A model generated the notes under the pieces. That model saw nothing but the letters and a program-made list of their open reading frames with translations, did not search any database and had not been told where the DNA came from. Shown one piece after another: positions 55,176 through 63,977 of a stretch of DNA of 64,000 nt (position 1 is the first letter of the stretch; each line of letters opens with the position of its first letter). The position numbers and the translations under genes are program-made. The stretch spans positions 1-64,000 of the forward strand of contig NZ_BOVK01000028.1 of assembly GCF_018403685.1 (NCBI RefSeq), written 5' to 3'. Source of the stretch: Xylanibacillus composti (lineage in GTDB: Bacteria; Bacillota; Bacilli; Paenibacillales; K13).

Positions 55176-56444
55176 ATGAACTCATCCAAGTGGACTATGC
55201 CATTTGCATCGATGCAATGGTTATTTTTTATATTTGCCAATACGGTCGTTGTGCCGCTGTCTGTCGGAACCGCCTTCGATCTGCCTGCCCACGAAATCGC
55301 AGGAACGCTCCGAAGCTCGCTGCTGTTTACAGGTCTGGCCTGTGTGCTCCAAGGCTTGTTCGGCCATCGGCTGCCGCTGATGGAGGGGCATTCCGGCGTA
55401 ATGTGGGGGCTTGTCTTAACGATGAGCCTGTCCTCCTCCGCGCTTGGCATGAGCTTGCCGGACATCGGCGGCGGCATAGCCACGGGCATGCTGCTGGCTG
55501 GTGCAGCCATTGCGCTGCTTGCGTTATGCAACGGGTTGACCTTTATGCAAAAACTATTTTCGCCGATGGTGCTCAGCGTGTTTTTACTCCTGCTGACGTT
55601 TCAGCTGATCCTGATTTTTTTCGATGGCATGCTTGTCATCCGGGCTGACGGCACCCTGGACATCCCAGTCACCGCCTTTGCCTTCGGCATCATGCTCTTC
55701 GTCATTGCGCTCAAGGTATCGGGAATTCAGGCGATCAGCAGTTTTTCCATCCTGATCGGCATGGCTGGCGGCTGGATCGGCTATGTGTGGCTCTTCCCGA
55801 CTGCTGCCGCCTATCAGACACCAGGCCTGCTGGCGTTCCCAGTTTTCCCGTTCGGCGCGCCCAATCTTAATCTGGGCATCGTCATGGTTACGTTTTTGGC
55901 GACCTTCCTGAATTTGAGCAATACGGTTGCCGCTGTCCAGACTGCATCCAAGCTGTTGGACCAGCCGGTCAGCCAGAAGCAGTTCAACCGCTCCTATATC
56001 TTGACAGGCAGCTATTCTGTCGGAGCCGCAGTGCTCGGCCTTGTCTCTTATGCGCCCTTTGCTTCCTCGATCGGATTTCTCGAAAGCACGCGCATCTTCC
56101 AGCGCAAGCCCTTCCTCATTGGGGGCGGCTTGATGGCGCTGCTCGGCCTGTTCCCCATGCTCGGCGGCTTGCTTGCTGCGCTGCCGATTTCAGTAGGGAA
56201 TGCGGTCTTGTTCGCTGCTTATTTGCAGCTGTTCGGAACGGCCCTGCAATCTGTAAAGGCATTCGATTTCGACTCTGTGTCGATCCATCGCATTGCCCTG
56301 CCGGTACTGATCGGCATCGGGCTGATGTTCACCGATCCCGGCCTATTCGGCAGCCTGCCCGTGCTCATCCAGCCTTTGGTGACGAACGGCTTTGTCGTAG
56401 GGGTGCTGCTGTCCATCGTACTGGAATTCAAAAAATGGGATTGA
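55176..56444 (+). CDS. NCS2-type purine/pyrimidine permease
   Basis: 422 residues, 12-14 membrane segments. NCS2 marks are the N-terminal M-Q-W-L-F-F-I-F-A-N-T-V-V-V-P, the Q/E-G-H motif M-E-G-H-S-G-V-M-W-G, and the N-L-S-N-T-V-A-A-V segment around helix 10. It imports uracil, xanthine or a related base by ion symport; specificity cannot be read. AGAGAGG precedes the ATG. No purine riboswitch was seen upstream. Confidence 0.85.
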   Translation: MNSSKWTMPFASMQWLFFIFANTVVVPLSVGTAFDLPAHEIAGTLRSSLLFTGLACVLQGLFGHRLPLMEGHSGVMWGLVLTMSLSSSALGMSLPDIGGGIATGMLLAGAAIALLALCNGLTFMQKLFSPMVLSVFLLLLTFQLILIFFDGMLVIRADGTLDIPVTAFAFGIMLFVIALKVSGIQAISSFSILIGMAGGWIGYVWLFPTAAAYQTPGLLAFPVFPFGAPNLNLGIVMVTFLATFLNLSNTVAAVQTASKLLDQPVSQKQFNRSYILTGSYSVGAAVLGLVSYAPFASSIGFLESTRIFQRKPFLIGGGLMALLGLFPMLGGLLAALPISVGNAVLFAAYLQLFGTALQSVKAFDFDSVSIHRIALPVLIGIGLMFTDPGLFGSLPVLIQPLVTNGFVVGVLLSIVLEFKKWD

Positions 56445-56454
56445 TCCAATCGGA

Positions 56455-57288
56455 TCACAGCTCGCGAATCCGGATATTGCGCCACCGGCAGGCGGCATCC
56501 GGCGCCCAGCGCGCTTCGCCCATGCCCGGGTCATTGTCGTGAATCTCGAACGCAATATGGCCTTTGCTTCCAAGCAGCTGGCGAATAGCTTCTGCGTCGT
56601 AATCCGGATGCTGCAAGGTTGCCGTGTCGATCTCGGATACTTTCAATCCGTTAATATGGACCGTAATGCGCGGGGAAGCGCCTTCAACCCGGATGCGGAA
56701 CTCATTCCAATCGTCCCACTTCCACACAGAGAGGAACTGTTCGCCGGTTGCCGCCTCCTCCAACAAGGCCGGCTTGTCAGGCGTCATCGGCTCAATGCTC
56801 GTTGCCGGATCCTCCAGGCGCAGTCCGACAGGTCTGCCCTGCTCGTCATACAGCGCATCCAGCGTATAGTTGATGCCGTGAAACCCGCCAATGCCGTTGC
56901 CGTAGATGCCGCCGATATTCCCCGACCGGCGATGGTCAAGCAAAATTTGAAAGCCTTGGGAACCAAGTGCAGTTGCCCGGACCAAAATGCCAGTATCCGC
57001 CGGCCAATCCGGGCGCACTTCCAGCACAAGCTCGAAATCGCCGTATACGTCATCGCTTAGCAAATACCCGCCATACCCGCAGCCCGGCGGGTCCTGACGG
57101 CCGACAATGGCTCCATCCTCGACTGTCCACGCGCCCGACGTTTGCAGCGCTCGCTGATACGCCTCTGAAGTTTTGTCCGGCCCCGGCAAACCGGGAGCTC
57201 GAGGAACCGGCAGGCGCGGCACGGCATGCCATCCTCGCAATGTTTTTCCGTCAAAAAGGGGGGTATACGTTTGCTGTTTGTTGTTCAT
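56455..57288 (-). CDS. DUF1080 (3-keto-disaccharide hydrolase-type) protein
   Basis: 277 residues, without a signal peptide. It begins with F-D-G-K-T-L-R-G-W, the hallmark of DUF1080. It also has W-T-V-E-D-G-A-I-V-G, L-E-V-R-P-D-W, G-I-L-V-R and the late W-N-E-F-R-I-R-V-E-G and H-I-A-F-E-I-H-D. It has a concanavalin-like fold, and several members hydrolyse 3-keto-glycosides. It is convergent with the permease gene; intracellular location is inferred. Confidence 0.85.
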   Translation of the reverse strand: MNNKQQTYTPLFDGKTLRGWHAVPRLPVPRAPGLPGPDKTSEAYQRALQTSGAWTVEDGAIVGRQDPPGCGYGGYLLSDDVYGDFELVLEVRPDWPADTGILVRATALGSQGFQILLDHRRSGNIGGIYGNGIGGFHGINYTLDALYDEQGRPVGLRLEDPATSIEPMTPDKPALLEEAATGEQFLSVWKWDDWNEFRIRVEGASPRITVHINGLKVSEIDTATLQHPDYDAEAIRQLLGSKGHIAFEIHDNDPGMGEARWAPDAACRWRNIRIREL

Positions 57289-57555
57289 GCTGCCTCCTAT
57301 GTACTTGAAATGTCGTATTGCTATAATAGCATACCAGCGGCAAAATCATTCCAGCAGGCATTCATGACGATCTTGGCGATGAACCCCGTCTGACGACTGG
57401 CTGCTCGCCATGCCGTGAACGCATGCTGTGTCTCCCCTGTCTGTCTTCTTGGGTTACCTTGTTATTTTCTCATGTGAGCCTGGACTCCTGCAATTCTTTC
57501 TTGCTCTGTGAAAAAAGGATTCCTTCAGCAGGATACTGCCCATGATTACATAGAT

Positions 57556-57584
57556 TTGCTATGCATAGATTTGCGATGTATAAT
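57556..57584 (+). promoter_or_regulatory. Promoter of the second padR operon with direct repeats
   Basis: TTGCTA, a 17-base spacer, TATAAT. A 15-bp direct repeat, TAGATTTGCTATGCA then TAGATTTGCGATGTA (57551-57580), covers the promoter and may be the PadR site. Confidence 0.72.
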
Positions 57585-57620
57585 AAGACATACATGAATG
57601 CAAAGGCGGTGTCTCAGACC

Positions 57621-57956
57621 TTGACGAAAATTAACAAAGAGCTGCTTAAGGGGAGCACGGGAATCCTCGTGCTGAGCGCTTTGGCACAACGGGATTTGTA
57701 TGGTTACCAGTTAATTAAGGAATTGGAGCAGCAATCTGATGGGACATTCGTTCTGAAGGAGGGGACGCTGTACCCGATTCTCCATGGCATGGAGGCGGAA
57801 AAGTGGGTGGAAGCTTACTGGGAAGAAGCAGAAGGCCGCAGACGCAAGTATTACCGGATTACAGACAGCGGAAGGAAACAGCTGGAGGAGAAAAAGCGGG
57901 AATGGCGTCTGTTCCGAGGCGCGGTTGACCGTGTGCTTGGGGAGGAGCCGATATGA
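57621..57956 (+). CDS. PadR family transcriptional regulator
   Basis: 111 residues from TTG 57621, which follows AAAGGCGG. Upstream ATGs at 57561 and 57594 lie within the promoter or at the predicted transcript start and are unlikely. Winged helix with G-I-L-V-L-S-A-L, Y-G-Y-Q-L-I-K-E-L and E-G-T-L-Y-P-I-L-H-G-M, and a C-terminal basic helix. It overlaps the following gene by 4 bases (ATGA). Confidence 0.88.
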   Translation: MTKINKELLKGSTGILVLSALAQRDLYGYQLIKELEQQSDGTFVLKEGTLYPILHGMEAEKWVEAYWEEAEGRRRKYYRITDSGRKQLEEKKREWRLFRGAVDRVLGEEPI

Positions 57957-59260
57957 GAAAAGATGCCCATCCCCTATTCCAGCAGTATCTTCACGCGGTG
58001 TGCAGTCAAGTAAAGGCCAAGGAGCTTCGTCAGGATATCCGGGCTGAGCTGACAGATCACTTGGAAGAACGGATGGAGGTTAAGCTGGCGGAAGGATCGG
58101 ACGAAGAGGCAGCGGCCGCATGGGCCATTCAGCAAATGGGGGAAGCGGATTCTGTCGCACAAGGACTGAATCATGTCCATAAGCCTCGCACGCCATGGGC
58201 CATGCTTGGCTCATTGGCGCTGTTGCTGGCCATCGCCCTGCTCGTCATCTATGCAGTGGAACAGAGCTACCACGCGAGAGGCAGCCAGCTGTATATTTCG
58301 TTCTTTGAGAAGCAAACCTTCTTTATCGCGGCGGGATTGCTCCTGCTGTTCGCTCTAAGTCGGTTGCCGTATCGCTCGCTGCTTCGATGGTCCAAGTGGC
58401 TCTATGCGGGAACGATTCTAATGGTAGCCGTTTCGGCATCCGAATACGGGGTACAGGTGAACGGTGTTTCGGGCTATGTCAACATAGGATCCTTCGTGGT
58501 AAATACGTCAGTCACAAGTCAGTATCTGTTCATCATCGCCGCAGCCGGATTCCTGTATAGACGGAAGGAGAACTGGGGAGCCATCCTGTGGCATACAGGA
58601 TTATTTACCATAATACCTATGGCGATATACTCCCTTGCCCCTTCTCTGCCAACTCTAGTAATCTATGCAGCTGCGTATACGCTCTTGCTTATTGCAGCCA
58701 AATGCAGCTGGCGTTGGGTGCTGCCGCATGTGTTCCTGAACGGCTTGCTTATGTATGGGCTCACCTGGTATGGCCGGGAGCGATTTGCCGGATTCCTGCA
58801 TCGGGAGGATCTGGCTGACGGAGCCGGGTACGTATACGTGCAAATCGACGAAGCGATTCGCTCTGCAGGCTGGTGGGGGCATGGATTTGCCGCTGTAGCC
58901 GACAAGCTGCCATTCATCCATTCGGATTCGATCTTTACGTACATGATCTACAGTCTGGGCTGGGGATTTGCGGCTTTCGTCTCAGTATGCATTCTCCTGT
59001 TTCTCATTCAGTTGGCTCAGGCTGGCCAATCGGTCCGCGACTCCTATGGAAGCATGCTGATATACGGATTGAGCGCGCTGTTCTTCGTGCAATTCGCCTG
59101 GAGCATCGGCATGTCACTGGGGCTGCTGCCATATTCCAGCGTCACGCTGCCGCTCATCAGTTACGGCGGCGGCAATCTGCTCGTACAATTGACAGCGCTT
59201 GGCATCATCTACAGCGTCTATCGCGGCAAGGACATGGTACGCATCGCGTGGGAACGTTAA
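57953..59260 (+). CDS. HAAS-like domain fused to FtsW/RodA/SpoVE-type (SEDS) protein
   Basis: 435 residues. Residues 1 to about 75 are a soluble helical permease-prefix/HAAS-like domain (E-L-T-D-H-L-E-E-R-M). The rest has about ten membrane segments with the SEDS signatures H-S-D-S-I-F-T-Y (Asp in the large loop) and P-L-I-S-Y-G-G-G-N-L-L near the end. SEDS proteins polymerise peptidoglycan glycan strands or act with a partner transpeptidase. Here no penicillin-binding protein is near, and the usual G-E-E-L-G reads Y-S-L-G-W. Co-transcription with padR suggests a conditionally induced wall function. Confidence 0.85.
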   Translation: MRKDAHPLFQQYLHAVCSQVKAKELRQDIRAELTDHLEERMEVKLAEGSDEEAAAAWAIQQMGEADSVAQGLNHVHKPRTPWAMLGSLALLLAIALLVIYAVEQSYHARGSQLYISFFEKQTFFIAAGLLLLFALSRLPYRSLLRWSKWLYAGTILMVAVSASEYGVQVNGVSGYVNIGSFVVNTSVTSQYLFIIAAAGFLYRRKENWGAILWHTGLFTIIPMAIYSLAPSLPTLVIYAAAYTLLLIAAKCSWRWVLPHVFLNGLLMYGLTWYGRERFAGFLHREDLADGAGYVYVQIDEAIRSAGWWGHGFAAVADKLPFIHSDSIFTYMIYSLGWGFAAFVSVCILLFLIQLAQAGQSVRDSYGSMLIYGLSALFFVQFAWSIGMSLGLLPYSSVTLPLISYGGGNLLVQLTALGIIYSVYRGKDMVRIAWER

Positions 59261-59277
59261 TCGACATTCTCCCAAAA

Positions 59278-59309
59278 AAAGCAGCCAATCCTGGTGCATT
59301 GGCTGCTTT
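59278..59309. terminator. Bidirectional terminator
   Basis: A 12-bp perfect stem AAAGCAGCCAAT / ATTGGCTGCTTT with an A-tract on the left and T on the right. It lies between the SEDS-type gene and the convergent VOC gene. Confidence 0.9.
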
Positions 59310-59335
59310 ATAACCTTGCTGGGGCAACGCTTCCG

Positions 59336-59713
59336 TTACTTCTCCATCACGGCGAAGTAATTATCCTCGTTATCCGCAAAGTTAAAGACTTTGCTGCCGG
59401 TTGGCATTGCAACGATATCGCCGACCTTGACCTGCTTATTCGCCAGATCGGCATGCAATTGATCGAGATTGTCTGTGAAGAACATTAACGAAGGCGTATC
59501 GAGATTCATTTCAGGATTCATCTTGGCTACAAATGCCCGGTCATGAAGGATAATGGTGGTTGCCGCGTTCTCCGAGGGAGACATTTCAATCCACCTCATT
59601 TCACCGCTGCGTACATCATCTACGACATGAAACCCGAACTTTTCCGTCCAGAAATCCCGCACTGCCTCTTGATTATTCACATACACCATAATTTGGCCTA
59701 CTTGCTTAAACAT
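59336..59713 (-). CDS. VOC family (glyoxalase/bleomycin resistance-like) protein
   Basis: 125 residues from ATG 59713, with AAAGGAG upstream. A single VOC fold: V-G-Q-I-M-V-Y-V-N-N-Q, F-W-T-E-K-F-G-F, then the late strand F-N-F-A-D-N-E-D-N-Y-F-A-V. Metal or small-molecule binding; no activity can be named. The frame is open upstream into the remnant of the YCII gene, with no stop codon between, so a fused product is conceivable if the upstream frameshift is real. Confidence 0.8.
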   Translation of the reverse strand: MFKQVGQIMVYVNNQEAVRDFWTEKFGFHVVDDVRSGEMRWIEMSPSENAATTIILHDRAFVAKMNPEMNLDTPSLMFFTDNLDQLHADLANKQVKVGDIVAMPTGSKVFNFADNEDNYFAVMEK

Positions 59714-59759
59714 TGAACATCCAACTCCTTTATAGTTTTTCAGAATAAATATTTTGAGA

Positions 59760-60227
59760 AAATGCACTGCTCCTTGCTGCTGTGCCTCGTAACCGCATCC
59801 TTCTTCCCCTCTTTCCAACTCTACTCTTAAGGCATCATTCCCGGCAACCAGCTCCGGATCATCTGTAAGCTCCGTTGTTTCATAAACTTGCCGCAGCTCA
59901 ATCTGCCCTTCGCCATCCATGAGGATCGGGCATCCGCATTGCCCATTCAATCGCTTCCTCCCGCGACTTCACTTCGATCAGTGTATAGCCAGCGATCAGC
60001 TCCTTCGCCTCGGTGAACAGCCCGTCCACCACCTGCGGTTTCCCGCCCGGTTCCGGATAGGAGATGCGAATCGCATTGGAGCTGGGATGAAGCCCGTCTC
60101 CGGCTAGCAATACACCCGCCTTGACCAGTTCCTCATTGTACCGCATCATCGCTTCAATCAGCTCCGGACTCGGCAGCTTCCCCGCCTCTGAATCCTTGGT
60201 TGCTTTGACAATCATCATAAATCGCAT
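59760..60227 (-). pseudogene. Frameshifted YCII-related (DGPF) protein gene
   Basis: ATG 60227 follows GGAGG. The frame gives M-R-F-M-M-I-V-K-A-T, V-V-D-G-L-F-T-E-A-K-E and M-P-D-P-H-G, then leaves frame near 59915. One base less restores G-G-E-G-Q-I-E-L-R-Q-V-Y-E, the normal C-terminal half of such proteins, found in the neighbouring frame (59800-59910). Either a true one-base insertion or a sequencing error. The 3' limit is uncertain, as no stop precedes the VOC gene. Confidence 0.72.
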
Positions 60228-60318
60228 AAGTGAACGCCTCCTATTTATTCGTGAAGCCAACTTCTGCCTGCCGCTTCCTTCTGTTCCGACTTCTATATAT
60301 TTCGACGATTGGAAACCC

Positions 60319-60649
60319 TCATCCTCGCCAATTTATTTCGAAACAAACCGACACAAGCATCCCCACTCCGTAGACGCCGATCAAAAGCGCCCCCCCCACA
60401 TGCCGCTCCAGCTGCCTCGCAGCAAGCGGCGCATGCCAACTGCTGCCAAGAAAGCAAACAAACCGGTTACAATGAAATTCCCGCTTTGAATCCACCCCGC
60501 CTCGCCCAACTGATCGCATGTTTCCTGATATCGAAGCCGGAACGCGCAAAGACGGCTACGGCATAAAACAGCGGTGCTGATATTACCCCGCAAGCAATCA
60601 ACGCGCGCATAACCCTTTTCCTGTTGCTTCTTTCCTTTATTTGCTCCAT
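60319..60649 (-). pseudogene. DUF998-like membrane protein remnant
   Basis: Three consecutive frames give one protein by eye: M-R-A-L-I-A-C-G-V-I-S-A-P-L-F, then A-G-W-I-Q-S-G-N-F-I-V-T-G-L-F, then L-L-I-G-V-Y-G-V-G-M-L. This is the N-terminal half of a DUF998-like membrane protein, with two frameshifts and no C-terminal half. The stretch 60650-60874 upstream holds no other gene. Confidence 0.7.
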
Positions 60650-60874
60650 CGTTCCCAACGCTTTCTCTAATATGGTTATATTGGAATGGACTCAAGAAGC
60701 GGCGTTTCTTTCCGCCCCTATCCATACGACGAACAGCACGCCGCCAAATCGACACACAGAAGAAAAAAATCCGAGTTGAAATCCAGGATGGATGTGGAAA
60801 GGGTATTTCCTGCGCCAAGGCAGCGAACGCATATTCCGCATGGAACCCGGCGCAGAAACAGAAAGACACGAATG

Positions 60875-60927
60875 TAAAGCAAAGAGGGATGTCCGCAAGA
60901 CCGATGAATCGGCCGTCAGACATCCCT
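60875..60927 (-). terminator. Terminator of the 2H phosphoesterase gene
   Basis: The minus-strand hairpin AGGGATGTC / GACATCCCT has an inner stem GACCGAT / ATCGGCC and is followed by CTTTGCTTT. Confidence 0.65.
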
Positions 60928-60947
60928 GCTCCTGCAGACGGTGCTGC

Positions 60948-61673
60948 CTATGTATCCAGCAGCGTATAAACTGTCACGTAATGGTTCATGTCCAGATGGT
61001 ATTGGTACACCAGATCCGATACCTGCAAGGCAATCACCGGCATCGACATTGCATTCACTTCGCGAACGGCTTCCTTCAATCTGAACACCTCGGTGTCGCG
61101 ATATGGGCGAGCCAACAAATAGCCGAGCGTCACATGCGGCTGATACGGCTTGTGCAGCGGATATACTTCTTCCAACTGCGCGAACAAATCAAGCAAAATC
61201 GAGCTGTCCGCATCACTGCTCGGCACAAACTGAAGGCTCACCGCTTCCTTCCACGTCGTCTTCACACCGAGCGCCCTCATTTGGATGACCGAACCTGCAT
61301 ATTGCCTGCGAATCTTCGAGAAAGCCGCCTGCACATCCGATTCCGAGCTGGCAATGGCGCGTTCTACCTCCTGCTTGTCCAACGATACATTATTCATGTT
61401 TGCGAAAGAATGCAGCGTTATATGAAAGGTCGCCGGATCGACGAAAGCCAACTCTCTCATCAACGCTGCCAGATTGAATTGCAGCAGCTCACACTTCTCA
61501 CGATCTTCCACCGACAGCGGGAACACAGAGGTCGCCCCGAAGAAGGGACGGAACTCCCCTTCCCGGGTCACCTTGTTGGACAGACCGGCTTCGATGGACC
61601 ACGCCGATACAGGAGCCTGGACCTCCTCTTCGAATTGTCGGCCAAGCCTGTCAACAAACATTCTATGATTCAT
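60948..61673 (-). CDS. 2H phosphoesterase superfamily protein (2'-5' RNA ligase-like)
   Basis: 241 residues; ATG 61673 has CAGGTG six bases upstream. The two H-x-T motifs of 2H enzymes are present: His84-Ile-Thr86 (F-H-I-T-L-H-S) and His180-Val-Thr182 (H-V-T-L-G-Y-L). These enzymes hydrolyse cyclic phosphodiesters of RNA or nucleotides; the substrate is unknown. It is monocistronic. Confidence 0.8.
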   Translation of the reverse strand: MNHRMFVDRLGRQFEEEVQAPVSAWSIEAGLSNKVTREGEFRPFFGATSVFPLSVEDREKCELLQFNLAALMRELAFVDPATFHITLHSFANMNNVSLDKQEVERAIASSESDVQAAFSKIRRQYAGSVIQMRALGVKTTWKEAVSLQFVPSSDADSSILLDLFAQLEEVYPLHKPYQPHVTLGYLLARPYRDTEVFRLKEAVREVNAMSMPVIALQVSDLVYQYHLDMNHYVTVYTLLDT

Positions 61674-61722
61674 ATAGCACACCTGATCTCCATTTTCTAT
61701 ATTTTAGAAACGTCCTTAGCTT

Positions 61723-63144
61723 CTAGCCGTTAGTCATGTTGTAGCGCTCAAGCTGCGCTTGAATTTCCTCTGCTGCCTTCTGCAGCGCCTCCTCTGGTTC
61801 CATTGCCCCAGTCAGCACCTGCTCTATTGCATTGGCTACGCTCTCCCGCGCATCTGCGAACACGCCCATAACCGCCCCTTGAGTCGCTGGATTCAAGGTA
61901 GTCGCATGCAATTGATCTACAGCTGTCTGGAATTGCGGGAACTCGGCCATGTTCTGCTGCACACTATCCAGTTCATAAGCAAGCGGGGTTACAGGGAAAT
62001 ATCCAGTTTGAATATGCCAGTACGCCTGCTGCTCCGGCTCCGCCAAGAACTTCATGAATTCCCATGCGGCTTGCTGCTGTTCCGCAGTTGCATCCTTGAG
62101 TATATACAAGCTGCCTCCGCCGACTACGACACCGCCCGGAGCGCCATCCGCCGGACGCGGCAAAAATCCTGTGCCAACTTCGAATTGGTTGCCCACACTA
62201 TCCACAATGCCTTTCAATCCTGCAGTGGAATCAATGATCATCCCGACTTGACCGGCGACGAATGCCTTCTTCGTATCTGCAGTTTTGCGCCCCAAGTTCA
62301 AGGCCACCTTCTCATCGATCATTTGCTTCCACCATGTCATAATCTTCATGCCCGCTTCGGAAGCGAGCAGCGATTCGGTTGCCGGCGCTTCGCGACCGTT
62401 GCCGTTGTTCACCAGCAAAGCGCCTTGATTCGCGAAGAGCTGCTCCGTGAACCATGGACTGATCGCTATCGCAATGCCTGTCTGACTATCCTTCGTCAGT
62501 GTTTTAGCCGCTTCATACACTTCTTCAAACGTCTGCGGCGGACTCTCTGGATCAAGTCCCGCTGCCGCGAACATATCCTTGTTGTAATAGAGCAGCGGAT
62601 TGGACGTATTGAAAGGCATTGCGTACAGCTGACCATCAAATGTATAGTACCCTGTGATATTAGGCTCCAGCTTGTCCAAGTCATACCCTTCCTGATCAAT
62701 AAACGTCTGGACGGGCTCAATCTCGCCGGAATCGATCATATAACGGCTGCTCACTTCATTCATCTGCACCATGGCCGGTACAGCGTTGGAGCCAAAGGAA
62801 GCCTTCATCTTATTCAGCAGCTCGTCATAACTCCCTTGGAAAACCGCTTCCACACGCACACCCTCCTGGGACGAATTGAATTGCTCCACCAGATCATCGA
62901 CAGCCCTGCCCATCTCGCCGCCCATCGCATGCCACCAGATGATGTCCACAGGCTCTGACGATTGCGCACCTTCATTTGCGGATCCACCCGAAGTCGCATC
63001 GTTTGCGACCGATTGCTGTGAAGAGGTTGCCGCGCCATTCGATCCATTGCCTCCCGACGAGCAAGCACTCAGCAGCAACAAGCAAGCCGCTACGAGCACG
63101 AGTATAGAAAATCCCCTGTTCTGTCCAGTAACCTTCAATTTCAT
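61723..63144 (-). CDS. ABC transporter extracellular solute-binding lipoprotein, UgpB-like
   Basis: 473 residues. A signal peptide ends in the lipobox L-L-S-A-C (Cys28), followed by a Ser/Gly/Asn linker. The mature part begins I-I-W-W-H-A-M-G-G-E-M-G and contains Y-A-M-P-F-N-T-S-N-P-L-L-Y-Y-N, both typical of the UgpB group that binds glycerol-3-phosphate or its diesters. The order permease-permease-binding protein with short gaps supports one importer. Specificity is inferred. Confidence 0.88.
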   Translation of the reverse strand: MKLKVTGQNRGFSILVLVAACLLLLSACSSGGNGSNGAATSSQQSVANDATSGGSANEGAQSSEPVDIIWWHAMGGEMGRAVDDLVEQFNSSQEGVRVEAVFQGSYDELLNKMKASFGSNAVPAMVQMNEVSSRYMIDSGEIEPVQTFIDQEGYDLDKLEPNITGYYTFDGQLYAMPFNTSNPLLYYNKDMFAAAGLDPESPPQTFEEVYEAAKTLTKDSQTGIAIAISPWFTEQLFANQGALLVNNGNGREAPATESLLASEAGMKIMTWWKQMIDEKVALNLGRKTADTKKAFVAGQVGMIIDSTAGLKGIVDSVGNQFEVGTGFLPRPADGAPGGVVVGGGSLYILKDATAEQQQAAWEFMKFLAEPEQQAYWHIQTGYFPVTPLAYELDSVQQNMAEFPQFQTAVDQLHATTLNPATQGAVMGVFADARESVANAIEQVLTGAMEPEEALQKAAEEIQAQLERYNMTNG

Positions 63145-63158
63145 TGTTTATCCTCTCC

Positions 63159-63977
63159 TTATCCTTTTATTGCCCCCGCCGTTATTCCCTGCACAAGCTG
63201 CTTCAAGCCGAACACGAGCAGCAGAAGGGACGGCAGAAGTACCAATACCACACCGCTTAATACCAAGTTCCAGGATTGCGCTTCCTCCCACTGCAGCATC
63301 GTTATGCCGATTTGCACAGTGCGCATGCCGGGATCATTCGTAATGAGCAGCGGCCACAAATATTGATTCCAGGCGTTCAAAAACACATAGACGCACAGCG
63401 TGGCAAGCACAGGCCTCGAAAGCGGAAGCGCCAGCGTCAAAAACATGCGAATATGCCCGCAGCCATCAATCTTGGCTGCTTCAAAAAGCTCGCTCGGCAG
63501 CTGCAGGAAGGCCTGCCGAAGCAGAAAGATGCCGAAGGCGTTGGCCAAAAGCGGTACAATTAATCCTGCATATGAATCCAGCCACCCTAACGCGCGAACG
63601 GTCAAGAAGTTCGGAATGATCGTCACTTCCCATGGAACCATCATCGTCGCCAGCACGAGCGCGAACAGAGTAGCTCGTCCGGGAAAACGAATGAAGACGA
63701 ATGCATAGGCGGCCATGCTGGAGATCAAGCATTGTCCAATCATAATGCCCAGCGATACAATGAAGCTATTCTGAATAAATTTCCTAATTGGAACCAGCGC
63801 CGCCACTTCGCGGTAGTTGTCCAACTGGATGCTTGAAGGAAGCCATCGCGGCGGATACACATCCAGCTCCCCGGCTGTCATGAATGAGGTGACAAGCGCA
63901 TACCACAGCGGGTAAAGCACTGCAGCAGCCAAGACGGCCAATACGGTATAATGCGCCGCCGTCTTCCCAATCTTCAC
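63159..63977 (-). CDS. ABC transporter permease, UgpE-like
   Basis: 272 residues from GTG 63977, overlapping the upstream permease stop by 4 bases (GTGA). Six membrane segments; the inner-membrane coupling motif is E-A-A-K-I-D-G-C-G-H-I-R-M-F-L-T-L-A-L-P. M-V-P-W-E-V-T-I-I-P is as in carbohydrate/glycerol-phosphate permeases. It works with the upstream permease and the binding protein 14 bases downstream. Confidence 0.9.
   Translation of the reverse strand: MKIGKTAAHYTVLAVLAAAVLYPLWYALVTSFMTAGELDVYPPRWLPSSIQLDNYREVAALVPIRKFIQNSFIVSLGIMIGQCLISSMAAYAFVFIRFPGRATLFALVLATMMVPWEVTIIPNFLTVRALGWLDSYAGLIVPLLANAFGIFLLRQAFLQLPSELFEAAKIDGCGHIRMFLTLALPLSRPVLATLCVYVFLNAWNQYLWPLLITNDPGMRTVQIGITMLQWEEAQSWNLVLSGVVLVLLPSLLLLVFGLKQLVQGITAGAIKG

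Noticed and set aside
60381-60923. A 180-codon minus-strand frame starting M-S-D-G-R-F
   Set aside because: Only its last third is meaningful, as the middle piece of the DUF998 remnant; the first part crosses a terminator and non-coding sequence.
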